This document shows, one piece after another, positions 8,377 to 16,304 of a stretch of DNA of 24,914 bases; position 1 is the first letter of the stretch, and the number at the start of each line of letters is the position of its first letter. A model generated the notes under the pieces. It searched no databases. It worked only from the letters and a program-made list of their open reading frames with translations, and was not told the DNA's origin. The stretch spans positions 1 through 24,914 of the forward strand of contig JADLBT010000109.1 of NCBI GenBank assembly GCA_020847555.1, given 5' to 3'. Origin of the DNA: Gemmataceae bacterium. GTDB taxonomy: Bacteria > Planctomycetota > Planctomycetia > Gemmatales > Gemmataceae. The position numbers were made by a program, and so were the translations under genes.

Positions 8377-9425
8377 CAGGTCAGGATAAGGGGGTGAAAT
8401 GTCGGTGCTTCGCCCGCGCGCCGCAGCCGTGCGTCGAACTCGTCCAGCAGCGCCCAGGCATCGCCCGGGCGCAGGTGCGTCTCGTCCCGCAGGCAGTCAT
8501 TGAGCAGCGGCCGCAGGGTTGCCGGAATCGCGTCGGGGAGCGTCGCACAATCCGGCTCCGCCCCGGCCAGGTAGGCCAGGCAGCGGGCAGCAAGGAACAG
8601 ATCGGCCGCGGCGGACGCCGGCCGCTTGTGGAGAACCTCCGGCGGATACCAGGCGCGGTAGCGGACCGAGATGGTCTGGAGCGGCTGGCCCGTCCGTCCG
8701 CTGTGGCCCCAGCCGACCAGCCGCAATCCGTGGGTGACCGGAGCAAGCAGGACGTGGCAGGGCAGGATCGCCCCGTGTACCGTCTTCAGGCGGTGGCTGA
8801 AACCCAGGATCGTCAGCAGCCGCCGGAAGATCCAGCCGAGGTGCCTGGGATCGAGGACGGGTTGGCGATCGTGGATCTGCTCCAGCGTCCAGAGGCCCGG
8901 CTCGTATGCGAAGACGTTGACGCGCTTGCGCACCCGGTCGCGAATGGGGAACGATTCGACCAGGGCCGGCAGGTACTGGCGGTAGGTGGTATCGCCCGCC
9001 TCGGCCAGCAGTCCGGTAAGCGCGGCTCGTTCGCGCTCAAGGAGGTCGTGCCCCTCCGGGACGCGCGACACCTTCAGGAGGTAGTAAGGCTCGGCCTCGG
9101 TCGTGGGATCATACGCGGCGGTGGCGAGGTGAACGTCGGCGGCGTCGCCGGCGGCGAGGAGGCGCAGCAGGGTGTAGGTGTTCTGGCGGCCGGGGACGAG
9201 GACGGGCGGGTCGGTGAGCTGCCGGTAAAGTTCGGGCACCCGCCGGAAGCGGTCGTGGAGGGCCTGCACGCGCGCAAACAACTCGGCCGCTCTCCGGTCG
9301 CCCGGGTAGCGCGTCGGGTGCGTGGCGTTGACGAGATCCTCGTAACACGTTCGGGCAAACAGTTCGGCCGGGGTGTGGGCTTGCAGGAGCAGTTCCTCAA
9401 CGTGGTCCAGAGAAAGGGAAACCAT
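8376..9425 (-). CDS. Pseudokinase with N-terminal J-domain-like helix pair
   Basis: The protein has 349 residues and is probably cytoplasmic. Residues 25-62 resemble a J domain: CYEDLVNATHPTRYPGD, then a helix like the third J helix, but the HPD signature is HPT (36-38). Residues 83-335 read as a protein kinase fold. A degenerate Gly-rich loop (LLAAGDAADVHLA, 89-101) leads into a Lys in YYLLKVS (K118) and a helix-C Glu in LLERE (128-132). The catalytic loop is VHGAILPCHVLL (216-227), where HRD has become HGA and the Asn is His. DFG has become GWG (238-240). WYPPE (259-263) matches the APE region and ADLFLAARCL (274-283) matches subdomain IX. Without the catalytic and metal-binding Asp residues, phosphotransfer is unlikely; a scaffold or nucleotide-sensor role fits better. 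GAGGAA precedes the ATG. It pairs tightly with the vWA gene downstream. Confidence 0.75.
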   Translation of the reverse strand: MVSLSLDHVEELLLQAHTPAELFARTCYEDLVNATHPTRYPGDRRAAELFARVQALHDRFRRVPELYRQLTDPPVLVPGRQNTYTLLRLLAAGDAADVHLATAAYDPTTEAEPYYLLKVSRVPEGHDLLERERAALTGLLAEAGDTTYRQYLPALVESFPIRDRVRKRVNVFAYEPGLWTLEQIHDRQPVLDPRHLGWIFRRLLTILGFSHRLKTVHGAILPCHVLLAPVTHGLRLVGWGHSGRTGQPLQTISVRYRAWYPPEVLHKRPASAAADLFLAARCLAYLAGAEPDCATLPDAIPATLRPLLNDCLRDETHLRPGDAWALLDEFDARLRRAGEAPTFHPLILT

Positions 9426-9529
9426 GACGTTCCTCTGCCGACGGATGAAGGGTCCGTGCCGCGGTCAGCGGATCTCTACAAGGATGACAGCCGTCCCCCG
9501 CGTCAGGTTCGGCCTGGGCTGCTTCTGAC

Positions 9530-9552
9530 GGGGTGGAGCGCAGCGCAACCCC
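9530..9552. repeat. Short palindromic repeat (GGGGTGGAGCGCAGCGCAACCCC)-like hairpin
   Basis: GGGGT and ACCCC flank the odd palindrome GCGCAGCGC, giving a compact hairpin in the 134-base gap between the DUF1152 and pseudokinase genes. On the minus strand it begins GGGGTTGCGC, a form I recall as a dispersed repeat in planctomycetes. Whether it is a REP-type element here needs a genome-wide count. The rest of the gap holds no gene that I can support. Confidence 0.45.
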
Positions 9553-9559
9553 GATCATC

Positions 9560-10522
9560 CTACATCGGCAGATCCTTCCACGGCCGAATGTCCCGGCAGC
9601 CGAGGCGAAAGCGCTCGATCGCGTCATCGACGTCGATGTACGTCTCCGTCTTCTTCAGCTCATCGAGGTAGAGGATACGCTCGGCGACCGGGCGCAGACG
9701 GAAGCACCAGTACAGCGCCATCAGCGGGTTGATGAACAGCTCGTTGCCGGCCGTGCGGTCGGTGGCGTGAACGTCGCCGTACCAGCCCTGGATCGCGTTG
9801 AGCACGGAGCTGGCGACAATGCTGACATGGTGCGGCATGGCGTGGAAGACGGCGAGCGTTGCCGCACGCGCGCACTGCACCTCCGGCATGTCGCGCGTCA
9901 GTGCAAACGCCCCCAGGTAGCCGTCGCGCCGGATCAGGTCGGCGACGCCTTCCAGAAAATGCGCATGGCAGACGCCGTGGAACGTATCGACCCCGAACGC
10001 GGTGCAGACCAGCAGCTTGCGCGGCACCGGCAGGTCGTCCACCGCGGCGATCGTGGCGATGTCCTCGTGCGGCGTGCCGAGGTCGCACTCGTCACCGCGC
10101 ATCAGGCTGTCGGTGCCGCCGTCCACAACGACGACCGTATCGACCTGGAGCAACTCGACGAGCGCCTCGTACCCGCGGCGGATTGGGGCGGCGCCGGTGC
10201 GGTCGAAGCAGTAGACCGGCACCTCCTCCCCCTGGGAACGGAACCACTCCGCGAGGTAGCGCTCCGGGAAATACGTCTTGCTTCCGCCCGAGTCGGCGGT
10301 CACCTCCAGCAGGGCCGGCGCCAGCCGACGGCCCGCGGCCGGCTCCAGGTTCGTGAACGAGAGGTTGGCGAGGTGGGCCGCCTTGCCGGCGGCGCGCAGC
10401 CCGAAGTAGAGCGGCAGCCCGCTGAAGATGTCGTAGCCGCCGCCGGCGCCCGCCACCAGGACGTTGCGCGCCGGTTCCAGCTCGGTGAAGAACGGCAGGC
10501 GGAGGAAGGAGGTTGTGCCCAT
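9560..10522 (-). CDS. DUF1152 family protein
   Basis: The protein has 320 residues and no signal peptide. The DUF1152 hallmarks are an N-terminal Gly-rich Rossmann-type loop, AGAGGGYD (24-31), and the conserved block DGGTDSLMRGDE..LGTPHED (134-154). The family is found in archaea and scattered bacteria and has no established biochemical function. The Gly-rich loop suggests nucleotide or sugar-phosphate binding (inference). The gene starts 34 bases after the stop codon of the isocitrate lyase-family gene. The best ribosome binding site is only a weak GGTG, which lies in the 3' arm of a hairpin, so translation may depend on the gene before it. It is separated from the pseudokinase gene by 134 bases that contain a palindromic repeat. 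Confidence 0.85.
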   Translation of the reverse strand: MGTTSFLRLPFFTELEPARNVLVAGAGGGYDIFSGLPLYFGLRAAGKAAHLANLSFTNLEPAAGRRLAPALLEVTADSGGSKTYFPERYLAEWFRSQGEEVPVYCFDRTGAAPIRRGYEALVELLQVDTVVVVDGGTDSLMRGDECDLGTPHEDIATIAAVDDLPVPRKLLVCTAFGVDTFHGVCHAHFLEGVADLIRRDGYLGAFALTRDMPEVQCARAATLAVFHAMPHHVSIVASSVLNAIQGWYGDVHATDRTAGNELFINPLMALYWCFRLRPVAERILYLDELKKTETYIDVDDAIERFRLGCRDIRPWKDLPM

Positions 10523-10533
10523 GTTCAGTGCGA

Positions 10534-10552
10534 CACCGGGCGGCCCCCGGTG
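10534..10552 (-). other. Hairpin in the 34-base gap before the DUF1152 gene
   Basis: CACCGGG (10534-10540) and CCCGGTG (10546-10552) form a perfect 7-base-pair stem with a five-base loop. On the minus strand it lies between the TGA of the isocitrate lyase-family gene and the DUF1152 ATG, and its 3' arm includes the only GGTG that could serve as a ribosome binding site. There is no T tract, so a simple terminator is unlikely. Control of DUF1152 translation is possible. Confidence 0.5.
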
Positions 10553-10556
10553 CGGT

Positions 10557-11423
10557 TCATCGCCCGGCGAGCCGGTCGCGCAGCCCGAGTACCGCGTCCA
10601 GGCCGAGCAGGTTCTTGACCTCGGCGAACGTCATCATCTCGCCTGCCGGCAGGTCCACCCGGCCGCGCGTCAGCAGCGCGTCGATGAGTTTGCGCATCGC
10701 CGTCGCGAAGATTAGCAGGCTCTCGATCGGGCAGACGACGAGCTTGTAGCCGAGCACCTGTAACTCCTCAACCGGGAGGATCGGCGTTACCCCGCCGGTG
10801 AGCATGTTCACCAGCAGCGGGCGGTGGACCTCGCGCGGGATGCGTTCCAGCTCGGCGCGGCTCTCCGGCGCCTCGATGAAGCAGACGTCGGCGCCAGCGT
10901 CGGCGTAGGCATTGGCGCGGGCAATGGCAGCGTCGATCCCCTCGACGGCGCGGGCGTCGGTGCGGGCGATGAGGACGAGATCGGGATCGCGGCGCGCGTC
11001 ACGCGCGGCCCGGAGCTTCAGTACCATCTCGGCGGTGGGGATGAGCTGCTTGCCCTGGAAGTGACCGCAGCGCTTGGGGGTGACCTGGTCCTCGAGGATG
11101 ATGCCGGCGGCGCCGGCGGCCTCGAACTCGCGGACGGTGCGGACGACGTTGTGCAGGTCGCCGTGGCCGGTGTCGCCATCCGCGACGACCGGGATCGCGA
11201 CGGCCTGGGCCATGCGTCGGACCGCATCGGCCATCTCGGTGAGGGTGATGAATCCGACGTCGGGCAGGCCGAGCAGGCTGGCGGAGGTGCCGAACCCGCC
11301 GAGGAAGACGGTTTCCAGCCCGGCCGCCTCGACCAGCCGTGCGGAGAAGACGTCGTGGGCCCCGAGGCTGCGGACGGCGCCCGGGCGGGCGAGCAACTCG
11401 CGAAGGCGGCGGGTGGTGTGCAT
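10557..11423 (-). CDS. Isocitrate lyase / PEP mutase superfamily enzyme
   Basis: The protein has 288 residues, close to PrpB-type methylisocitrate lyases and oxaloacetate decarboxylases. Family signatures are DGDTGHG (82-88; metal-binding DxDxGxG), EDQ (111-113) and PKRCGH (116-121). In the lyase branch, KRCGH contains the catalytic Cys, here C119; true PEP mutases lack it, so C-C bond cleavage of a 2-hydroxy or 2-oxo dicarboxylic acid is more likely than C-P bond chemistry. The exact substrate cannot be read from sequence. The ATG at 11423 follows GGGAG at a spacing of about 9; the longer reading frame upstream is Pro/Arg-rich and overlaps the promoter. The gene has its own promoter and may lead the DUF1152-pseudokinase-vWA-PurA-like transcription unit, although a hairpin separates it from DUF1152. 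Confidence 0.85.
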   Translation of the reverse strand: MHTTRRLRELLARPGAVRSLGAHDVFSARLVEAAGLETVFLGGFGTSASLLGLPDVGFITLTEMADAVRRMAQAVAIPVVADGDTGHGDLHNVVRTVREFEAAGAAGIILEDQVTPKRCGHFQGKQLIPTAEMVLKLRAARDARRDPDLVLIARTDARAVEGIDAAIARANAYADAGADVCFIEAPESRAELERIPREVHRPLLVNMLTGGVTPILPVEELQVLGYKLVVCPIESLLIFATAMRKLIDALLTRGRVDLPAGEMMTFAEVKNLLGLDAVLGLRDRLAGR

Positions 11424-11498
11424 GCGCTTCGGCTCCCGCGGCGGCCGGTGTGGAGCGACAGGCTCCGGCGCGGCCGCCGGTGGTCGCGGGTCGCAGCG

Positions 11499-11528
11499 AT
11501 TGTATCGGCCGGCGAGCCGTCGGGCCAA
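11499..11528 (-). promoter_or_regulatory. Sigma70-like promoter of the isocitrate lyase-family gene
   Basis: On the minus strand TTGGCC (11523-11528) and TACAAT (11499-11504) are spaced by 18 bases. The -10 matches consensus at five of six positions. Transcription would start about 70 bases before the ATG. The same -10 is used before the lactate permease gene and the same -35 before the lipoprotein gene in this window. Confidence 0.5.
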
Positions 11529-11556
11529 GGCGCTGGCGGGCTGTGCGGGGGGTCGG

Positions 11557-11823
11557 TCAGGCGGCCTTCGATTCGGGCGGGGCGGCAAGCTTGTTTTGGA
11601 GCAGGTCGAGGACGTTGCCCACTGTCACCAGCTTCTCCAGCTCCTGCTGAGCCAGGCGTATGCGGAAGCGCCGCTCGACCTGCGAGACGATGCTCACGAG
11701 ATCCACCGAATCGAGCCCCAGTTCCGCGCGCAGATCCTGCGCATCGTCCAGATCCGCGAACGTCTCTCCGGTGTCCGCCTCGAGCAGTTCGACCAGCATC
11801 CGGCGAATCGACTGACGATCCAT
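11557..11823 (-). CDS. Acyl carrier protein
   Basis: The protein has 88 residues. It has the three main helices of a carrier protein and the phosphopantetheine attachment site GLDSVDLV, with Ser39 as the modified residue. It is strongly acidic in the first two-thirds and has an Ala/Pro tail. The start at 11823 follows AGGAAGGTGATC, a strong ribosome binding site. No fab genes lie nearby, so it is not the usual fabD-fabG-acpP cluster and may serve a specialised acylation. Neighbours are the DUF3108-like gene upstream (89 bases) and the isocitrate lyase-family gene downstream. Much of the long open frame that extends upstream from this gene (to 14352) is a shadow of other genes. Confidence 0.9.
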   Translation of the reverse strand: MDRQSIRRMLVELLEADTGETFADLDDAQDLRAELGLDSVDLVSIVSQVERRFRIRLAQQELEKLVTVGNVLDLLQNKLAAPPESKAA

Positions 11824-11846
11824 GATCACCTTCCTGGCTGAATGGG

Positions 11847-11864
11847 ACTCCTCGCGCGACGAGT
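11847..11864. other. Near-perfect 18-base palindrome upstream of the acyl carrier gene
   Basis: ACTC-C-TCGCGCGA-C-GAGT is symmetric apart from one C/C pair on each side. It lies 24 bases before the ATG of the acyl carrier gene. It may be an operator or an RNA hairpin in the leader. High GC content makes such palindromes less surprising. Confidence 0.3.
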
Positions 11865-11912
11865 CGTGCCGCGCCCAAGGAAAGCACGTTCGCGCGGTTC
11901 TGGCAAGGCCGG

Positions 11913-12617
11913 TTACTGGCGGCGCAGGGCGGTCAGCTGGAAGACGGTGCGGTGGCCCTCGACGGTGAACTCCTGCCGGACGACGCGGTGTGCCCCGTCG
12001 TACCACAGATCGACCGGCGACGCCGGCGCGCCCAGCACCCGGAAGTGGTAGCACTTCTGGGCCTGCCCGCCGACGGTCACCGCCTCGATGCCGAGGTACT
12101 GCAACTGGCCGGTGAACTCCTTGCCGGTGTCGGCGTCGAGCAGCGGCACGCCCTGGTTGTGGAAGCGCGCGTCCGGCAGGTGCCAGTGGCTGGTCGGCCA
12201 GACGTCCCAGCGCGTCAGCCGGTCCGTCTGTCCGCTCACCCGAACGCGCAGATTGTTGCCCTCGGCGGTCGCGAGGACGTCGAAGCGTTTGCCGTCGTCG
12301 CTGGTGCTGCTGCGCAGCTCGAGCAGCCGCCCATCCTTCCAGCGCTCCGTCCCCTGGTAGGTGTAGGTGTACGTCTTCAGGACCGCCTTGACGCGCACGC
12401 CGGCCTGGGCGGTGACGACCTCCTCGCCGTTGTCCTGGCGGGTGATCGTCAGGCGGTAGTCGCCGGCCGGCTTGCCGCCGACGTGGATGCTGAAAACCCG
12501 CTGCTCTGTCTCCGCCGCACGCGCTGGCGCGGGCAGAAAGGCACACAGCAGAGCGCCGAGCGCTGCCAGGACGCTTCTCGGAACACCGCCACCCAGTCGC
12601 GCTGCGCACGGACTCAT
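11913..12617 (-). CDS. Secreted DUF3108/DUF6134-like protein
   Basis: The protein has 234 residues with a signal peptide (Arg-containing N-region, hydrophobic stretch about 17-30, cleavage near ARA-AE at 35). The mature part is an all-beta domain with features such as FSIHVGGKPAGDYRLTI (42-58), repeated strands around VKTYTYTYQGTERW, and YDGAHRVVRQEF near the C terminus. This is the pattern of DUF3108-type outer-membrane or periplasmic proteins that measure or carry a lipid-like ligand. No enzyme motif is visible. The ATG at 12617 follows GGGAGGGGTGGT and lies about 16 bases after the predicted transcription start. The acyl carrier gene lies 89 bases downstream in the same direction; a shared role in lipid handling is possible but speculative. 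Confidence 0.7.
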   Translation of the reverse strand: MSPCAARLGGGVPRSVLAALGALLCAFLPAPARAAETEQRVFSIHVGGKPAGDYRLTITRQDNGEEVVTAQAGVRVKAVLKTYTYTYQGTERWKDGRLLELRSSTSDDGKRFDVLATAEGNNLRVRVSGQTDRLTRWDVWPTSHWHLPDARFHNQGVPLLDADTGKEFTGQLQYLGIEAVTVGGQAQKCYHFRVLGAPASPVDLWYDGAHRVVRQEFTVEGHRTVFQLTALRRQ

Positions 12618-12639
12618 ACCACCCCTCCCGTGAGGCACG

Positions 12640-12668
12640 ACTATACCGCAGGCAGACGTGCGGACCAA
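12640..12668 (-). promoter_or_regulatory. Sigma70-like promoter of the DUF3108-like gene
   Basis: On the minus strand TTGGTC (12663-12668) and TATAGT (12640-12645) are spaced by exactly 17 bases. The -10 matches consensus at five of six positions. It lies in the 78-base gap after the lactate permease gene, implying independent transcription of the genes that follow. Confidence 0.5.
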
Positions 12669-12695
12669 GATGAAGTGGGGGGCATCTACCCTCCG

Positions 12696-14612
<1,917 letters not shown>

Positions 14613-14650
14613 GGCGTGGGTCTCGTGGTGGCGCGGGGCGGACCGTGGCG

Positions 14651-14678
14651 ATTGTAAGCGCCCGACGGGCCGATGCAA
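14651..14678 (-). promoter_or_regulatory. Sigma70-like promoter of the lactate permease gene
   Basis: On the minus strand TTGCAT (14673-14678) and TACAAT (14651-14656) are spaced by 16 bases. The -10 matches consensus at five of six positions and lies 38 bases before the ATG at 14612. Confidence 0.55.
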
Positions 14679-14708
14679 GCAGTTAATGCGGATTGAAGCG
14701 GGGGGTTT

Positions 14709-15140
14709 TCAGTCGAGCTGGAAGTTGATGGTGTTCGGCCGGTCGGCGCTGACCTCGCAGGCCAGGCCGGAGAAGCGCGGGTCGCGGTATCGGGTGGGCA
14801 GGACGGATGGGGGGACGGCGTAAGGCTGGCCGAGCGGCGGCTGGCCCGGAGGCAGGACGGAACTGATCGTGACAACGTGCCACCCGACTGTGGCGCCGGG
14901 CAGGTCGCCCGTCTTCAGGGTGTAAGACCCGTCCTGTTGAATCTCGGCGCACGCGAGTTCGCCGCGTGCGCCTCGGCTAACATCGGGCGCGAACACGATC
15001 GTGCCGCCCTGGACCGGCTGGCCGCGGTACGTCACCTTCCCCTGCACCTGGGTGAGCGGCGCCGTCCCGGACCGGCAACCCGGCCCCAGCAGCACCGACC
15101 CCGCCAGCAGGGCGGCTCCGACGAACCGGGTTATCCGCAT
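14709..15140 (-). CDS. Small lipoprotein with carboxypeptidase-regulatory-like domain
   Basis: The protein has 143 residues. The N terminus has a basic start, a hydrophobic core and Cys22 in LLGPGC, a near-lipobox whose -3 position is Gly, so lipidation is probable but not certain. The rest is a beta-sandwich like the carboxypeptidase regulatory-like or transthyretin fold: QGKVTYRGQPVQGGTIVF (34-51), then a DGSYTLKT (70-77) strand pair. Small lipoproteins of this build occur in dozens of copies in planctomycete genomes; their function is unknown. The ATG at 15140 follows AGGA and lies downstream of a good promoter; longer starts would run through that promoter. It is divergent from the ompH-like gene. 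Confidence 0.82.
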   Translation of the reverse strand: MRITRFVGAALLAGSVLLGPGCRSGTAPLTQVQGKVTYRGQPVQGGTIVFAPDVSRGARGELACAEIQQDGSYTLKTGDLPGATVGWHVVTISSVLPPGQPPLGQPYAVPPSVLPTRYRDPRFSGLACEVSADRPNTINFQLD

Positions 15141-15198
15141 GCCGTCCTGCCTCACGTCCAAGAAGGGAATCGGCACCGTCGTACCGAACTGACGCCGG

Positions 15199-15227
15199 AT
15201 CATAGCAAGGGGGGCGAACCGGGCCAA
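15199..15227 (-). promoter_or_regulatory. Sigma70-like promoter of the lipoprotein gene
   Basis: On the minus strand TTGGCC (15222-15227) and TATGAT (15199-15204) are spaced by exactly 17 bases. The -10 matches consensus at five of six positions and lies 58 bases before the ATG. Confidence 0.55.
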
Positions 15228-15237
15228 GAGCAGACGA

Positions 15238-15255
15238 CTGCCCGGCCGGGGGCAG
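15238..15255. promoter_or_regulatory. Palindrome in the divergent control region
   Basis: CTGCCC (15238-15243) and GGGCAG (15250-15255) flank GGCCGG in the 311-base gap between the lipoprotein and ompH-like genes. It lies just upstream of the lipoprotein -35. Together with the two facing promoters it makes this gap (15141-15451) a divergent control region. I see no small gene in it. Confidence 0.35.
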
Positions 15256-15303
15256 CGGATCGAATCCCCGCATCGGTACTGGGGCCGGGGCCGCAAATGT
15301 CCC

Positions 15304-15332
15304 TTGACCGGGTTGCTGTCGTCGGATACAAC
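15304..15332 (+). promoter_or_regulatory. Possible sigma70-like promoter of the ompH-like gene
   Basis: TTGACC (15304-15309) and TACAAC (15327-15332) are spaced by 17 bases. The -35 matches consensus at five of six positions, the -10 at four. Transcription would start about 110 bases before the GTG start, leaving a long leader. Confidence 0.45.
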
Positions 15333-15336
15333 CCGG
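15308..15336. promoter_or_regulatory. 8-base inverted repeat overlapping the ompH promoter
   Basis: CCGGGTTG (15308-15315) and CAACCCGG (15329-15336) are perfect inverted repeats 13 bases apart. They overlap the end of the -35 and most of the -10 of the predicted promoter. A dimeric repressor site is one reading; a leader hairpin is unlikely because it lies upstream of the predicted start of transcription. Confidence 0.45.
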
Positions 15337-15451
15337 CTCTCCTTTTGTAGCCCCGGGGGAGAAGTCGCAGGCGCACGGTCGAACGTTGGGCCTCGGGAGG
15401 GGAATGGGGCGGCCCGATCGACGGAACCGATTGAGGAGAGGAGACCGAACC

Positions 15452-16135
15452 GTGAACAGGAAGGTAGGACTGGTCGCTGGCGTGGCGACCCTGGGGGTGG
15501 CTATCTACTTCGGCACCCGGCTGTGGGCCCAGGCTCCCGCGGCTCCCGCTCAGGCTCCCGCCCAGATGCGCGTGGCCCTCGTCAACATCGTCCACCTGAT
15601 CAAGAGCTACCACAAGGCGAAGACGTTCAACGACGAGATGGCTCGCCTGGCGGCCCCATTCGAGAAGAGCGACAAGGAGCTGCGCGTCAACCTGGAGGCC
15701 TGGCAGAAGGAAGCCCAGAAGCAGGGCATCACGCCGGAGCAGCGCGACAAGGCCGAGAAGGAAATCCGCGAGCGCAAGCGGCAGATCGACGATAACCTCC
15801 TCGAGGCCAAGAAGGTCATCGAGAAGCGTCAGGGCGACGGCATGGTCCAGCTCTACCACGAGGTCGAGGACGCCGTGAAGCGCTACGCCGCCTCCAACGG
15901 CTTCCACCTCGTCATGGCTCACCACGAGGCCAACGCGAGCGAGGCGTACCACCCGGCGAACATCCAGCGCAAGCTGCAGGGCACGATGGGCACCGGATGC
16001 GCGTTCCCGGTGTACGCGGCTCCCGGCCTGGACATTACCCAGGCGGTGCTGGCCAACCTGAACGCCGGTGCCCAGGCGGCAGCCCCCGCAGCCGGCACGC
16101 CCGCTGCGGCCGCGCCGGCCCCGGCGCAGCGCTGA
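15452..16135 (+). CDS. OmpH/Skp-like periplasmic chaperone
   Basis: The protein has 227 residues. A signal sequence covers about residues 1-26 (ending LWAQA). After a short Ala/Pro/Gln repeat, VALVNIVHLIKSY (41-53) matches the start of the OmpH/Skp fold, followed by a long, highly charged coiled coil (about 60-145), then FHLVMAHHEA (151-160) matching the final beta strand of the Skp body. Skp holds unfolded outer-membrane proteins in the periplasm. The C terminus (about 205-227) is an Ala/Pro-rich tail not found in E. coli Skp. The GTG at 15452 was chosen because GAGGAGAGGAG lies 8 bases before it and the signal sequence begins there. lpxC follows 169 bases downstream, the same association of skp with lipid A genes seen in proteobacteria. 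Confidence 0.87.
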   Translation: MNRKVGLVAGVATLGVAIYFGTRLWAQAPAAPAQAPAQMRVALVNIVHLIKSYHKAKTFNDEMARLAAPFEKSDKELRVNLEAWQKEAQKQGITPEQRDKAEKEIRERKRQIDDNLLEAKKVIEKRQGDGMVQLYHEVEDAVKRYAASNGFHLVMAHHEANASEAYHPANIQRKLQGTMGTGCAFPVYAAPGLDITQAVLANLNAGAQAAAPAAGTPAAAAPAPAQR

Positions 16136-16153
16136 GAGGTGATTTCAACATGT

Positions 16154-16206
16154 GGGGCAGCCATTCCTGTCTGCCGGAGCAACAGGCAGACAGGAATGGC
16201 TACCCC
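16154..16206. repeat. 17-base-pair perfect inverted repeat (REP-like palindrome)
   Basis: Arms 16159-16175 (AGCCATTCCTGTCTGCC) and 16185-16201 are perfectly complementary around a nine-base loop. GGGG (16154-16157) and CCCC (16203-16206) extend the stem after one mismatch. It starts 18 bases after the ompH stop codon. There is no T tract, so a dispersed REP-type element is more likely than a simple terminator, although it may still end or process the transcript before lpxC. Confidence 0.8.
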
Positions 16207-16304
16207 CCGGCTGGAACGGGCCTTGAACGAGCGTTTCTCGGAATCGGTGAGCCAGGGATGCGGTCCGGATTATCGGTAGATCCTCAAGCAAGGAAGGCGC
16301 GAAC

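Noticed and set aside
7256..9671. Long plus-strand frames opposite the vWA and pseudokinase genes
   Set aside because: Composition is typical of shadows (Arg, Gln, Val, Ala runs), without domain motifs; the minus-strand genes have MIDAS and kinase-fold signatures.
10557..11423. True PEP mutase for phosphonate synthesis
   Set aside because: The loop reads PKRCGH, the lyase-type sequence with catalytic Cys, and no phosphonopyruvate decarboxylase gene is adjacent.
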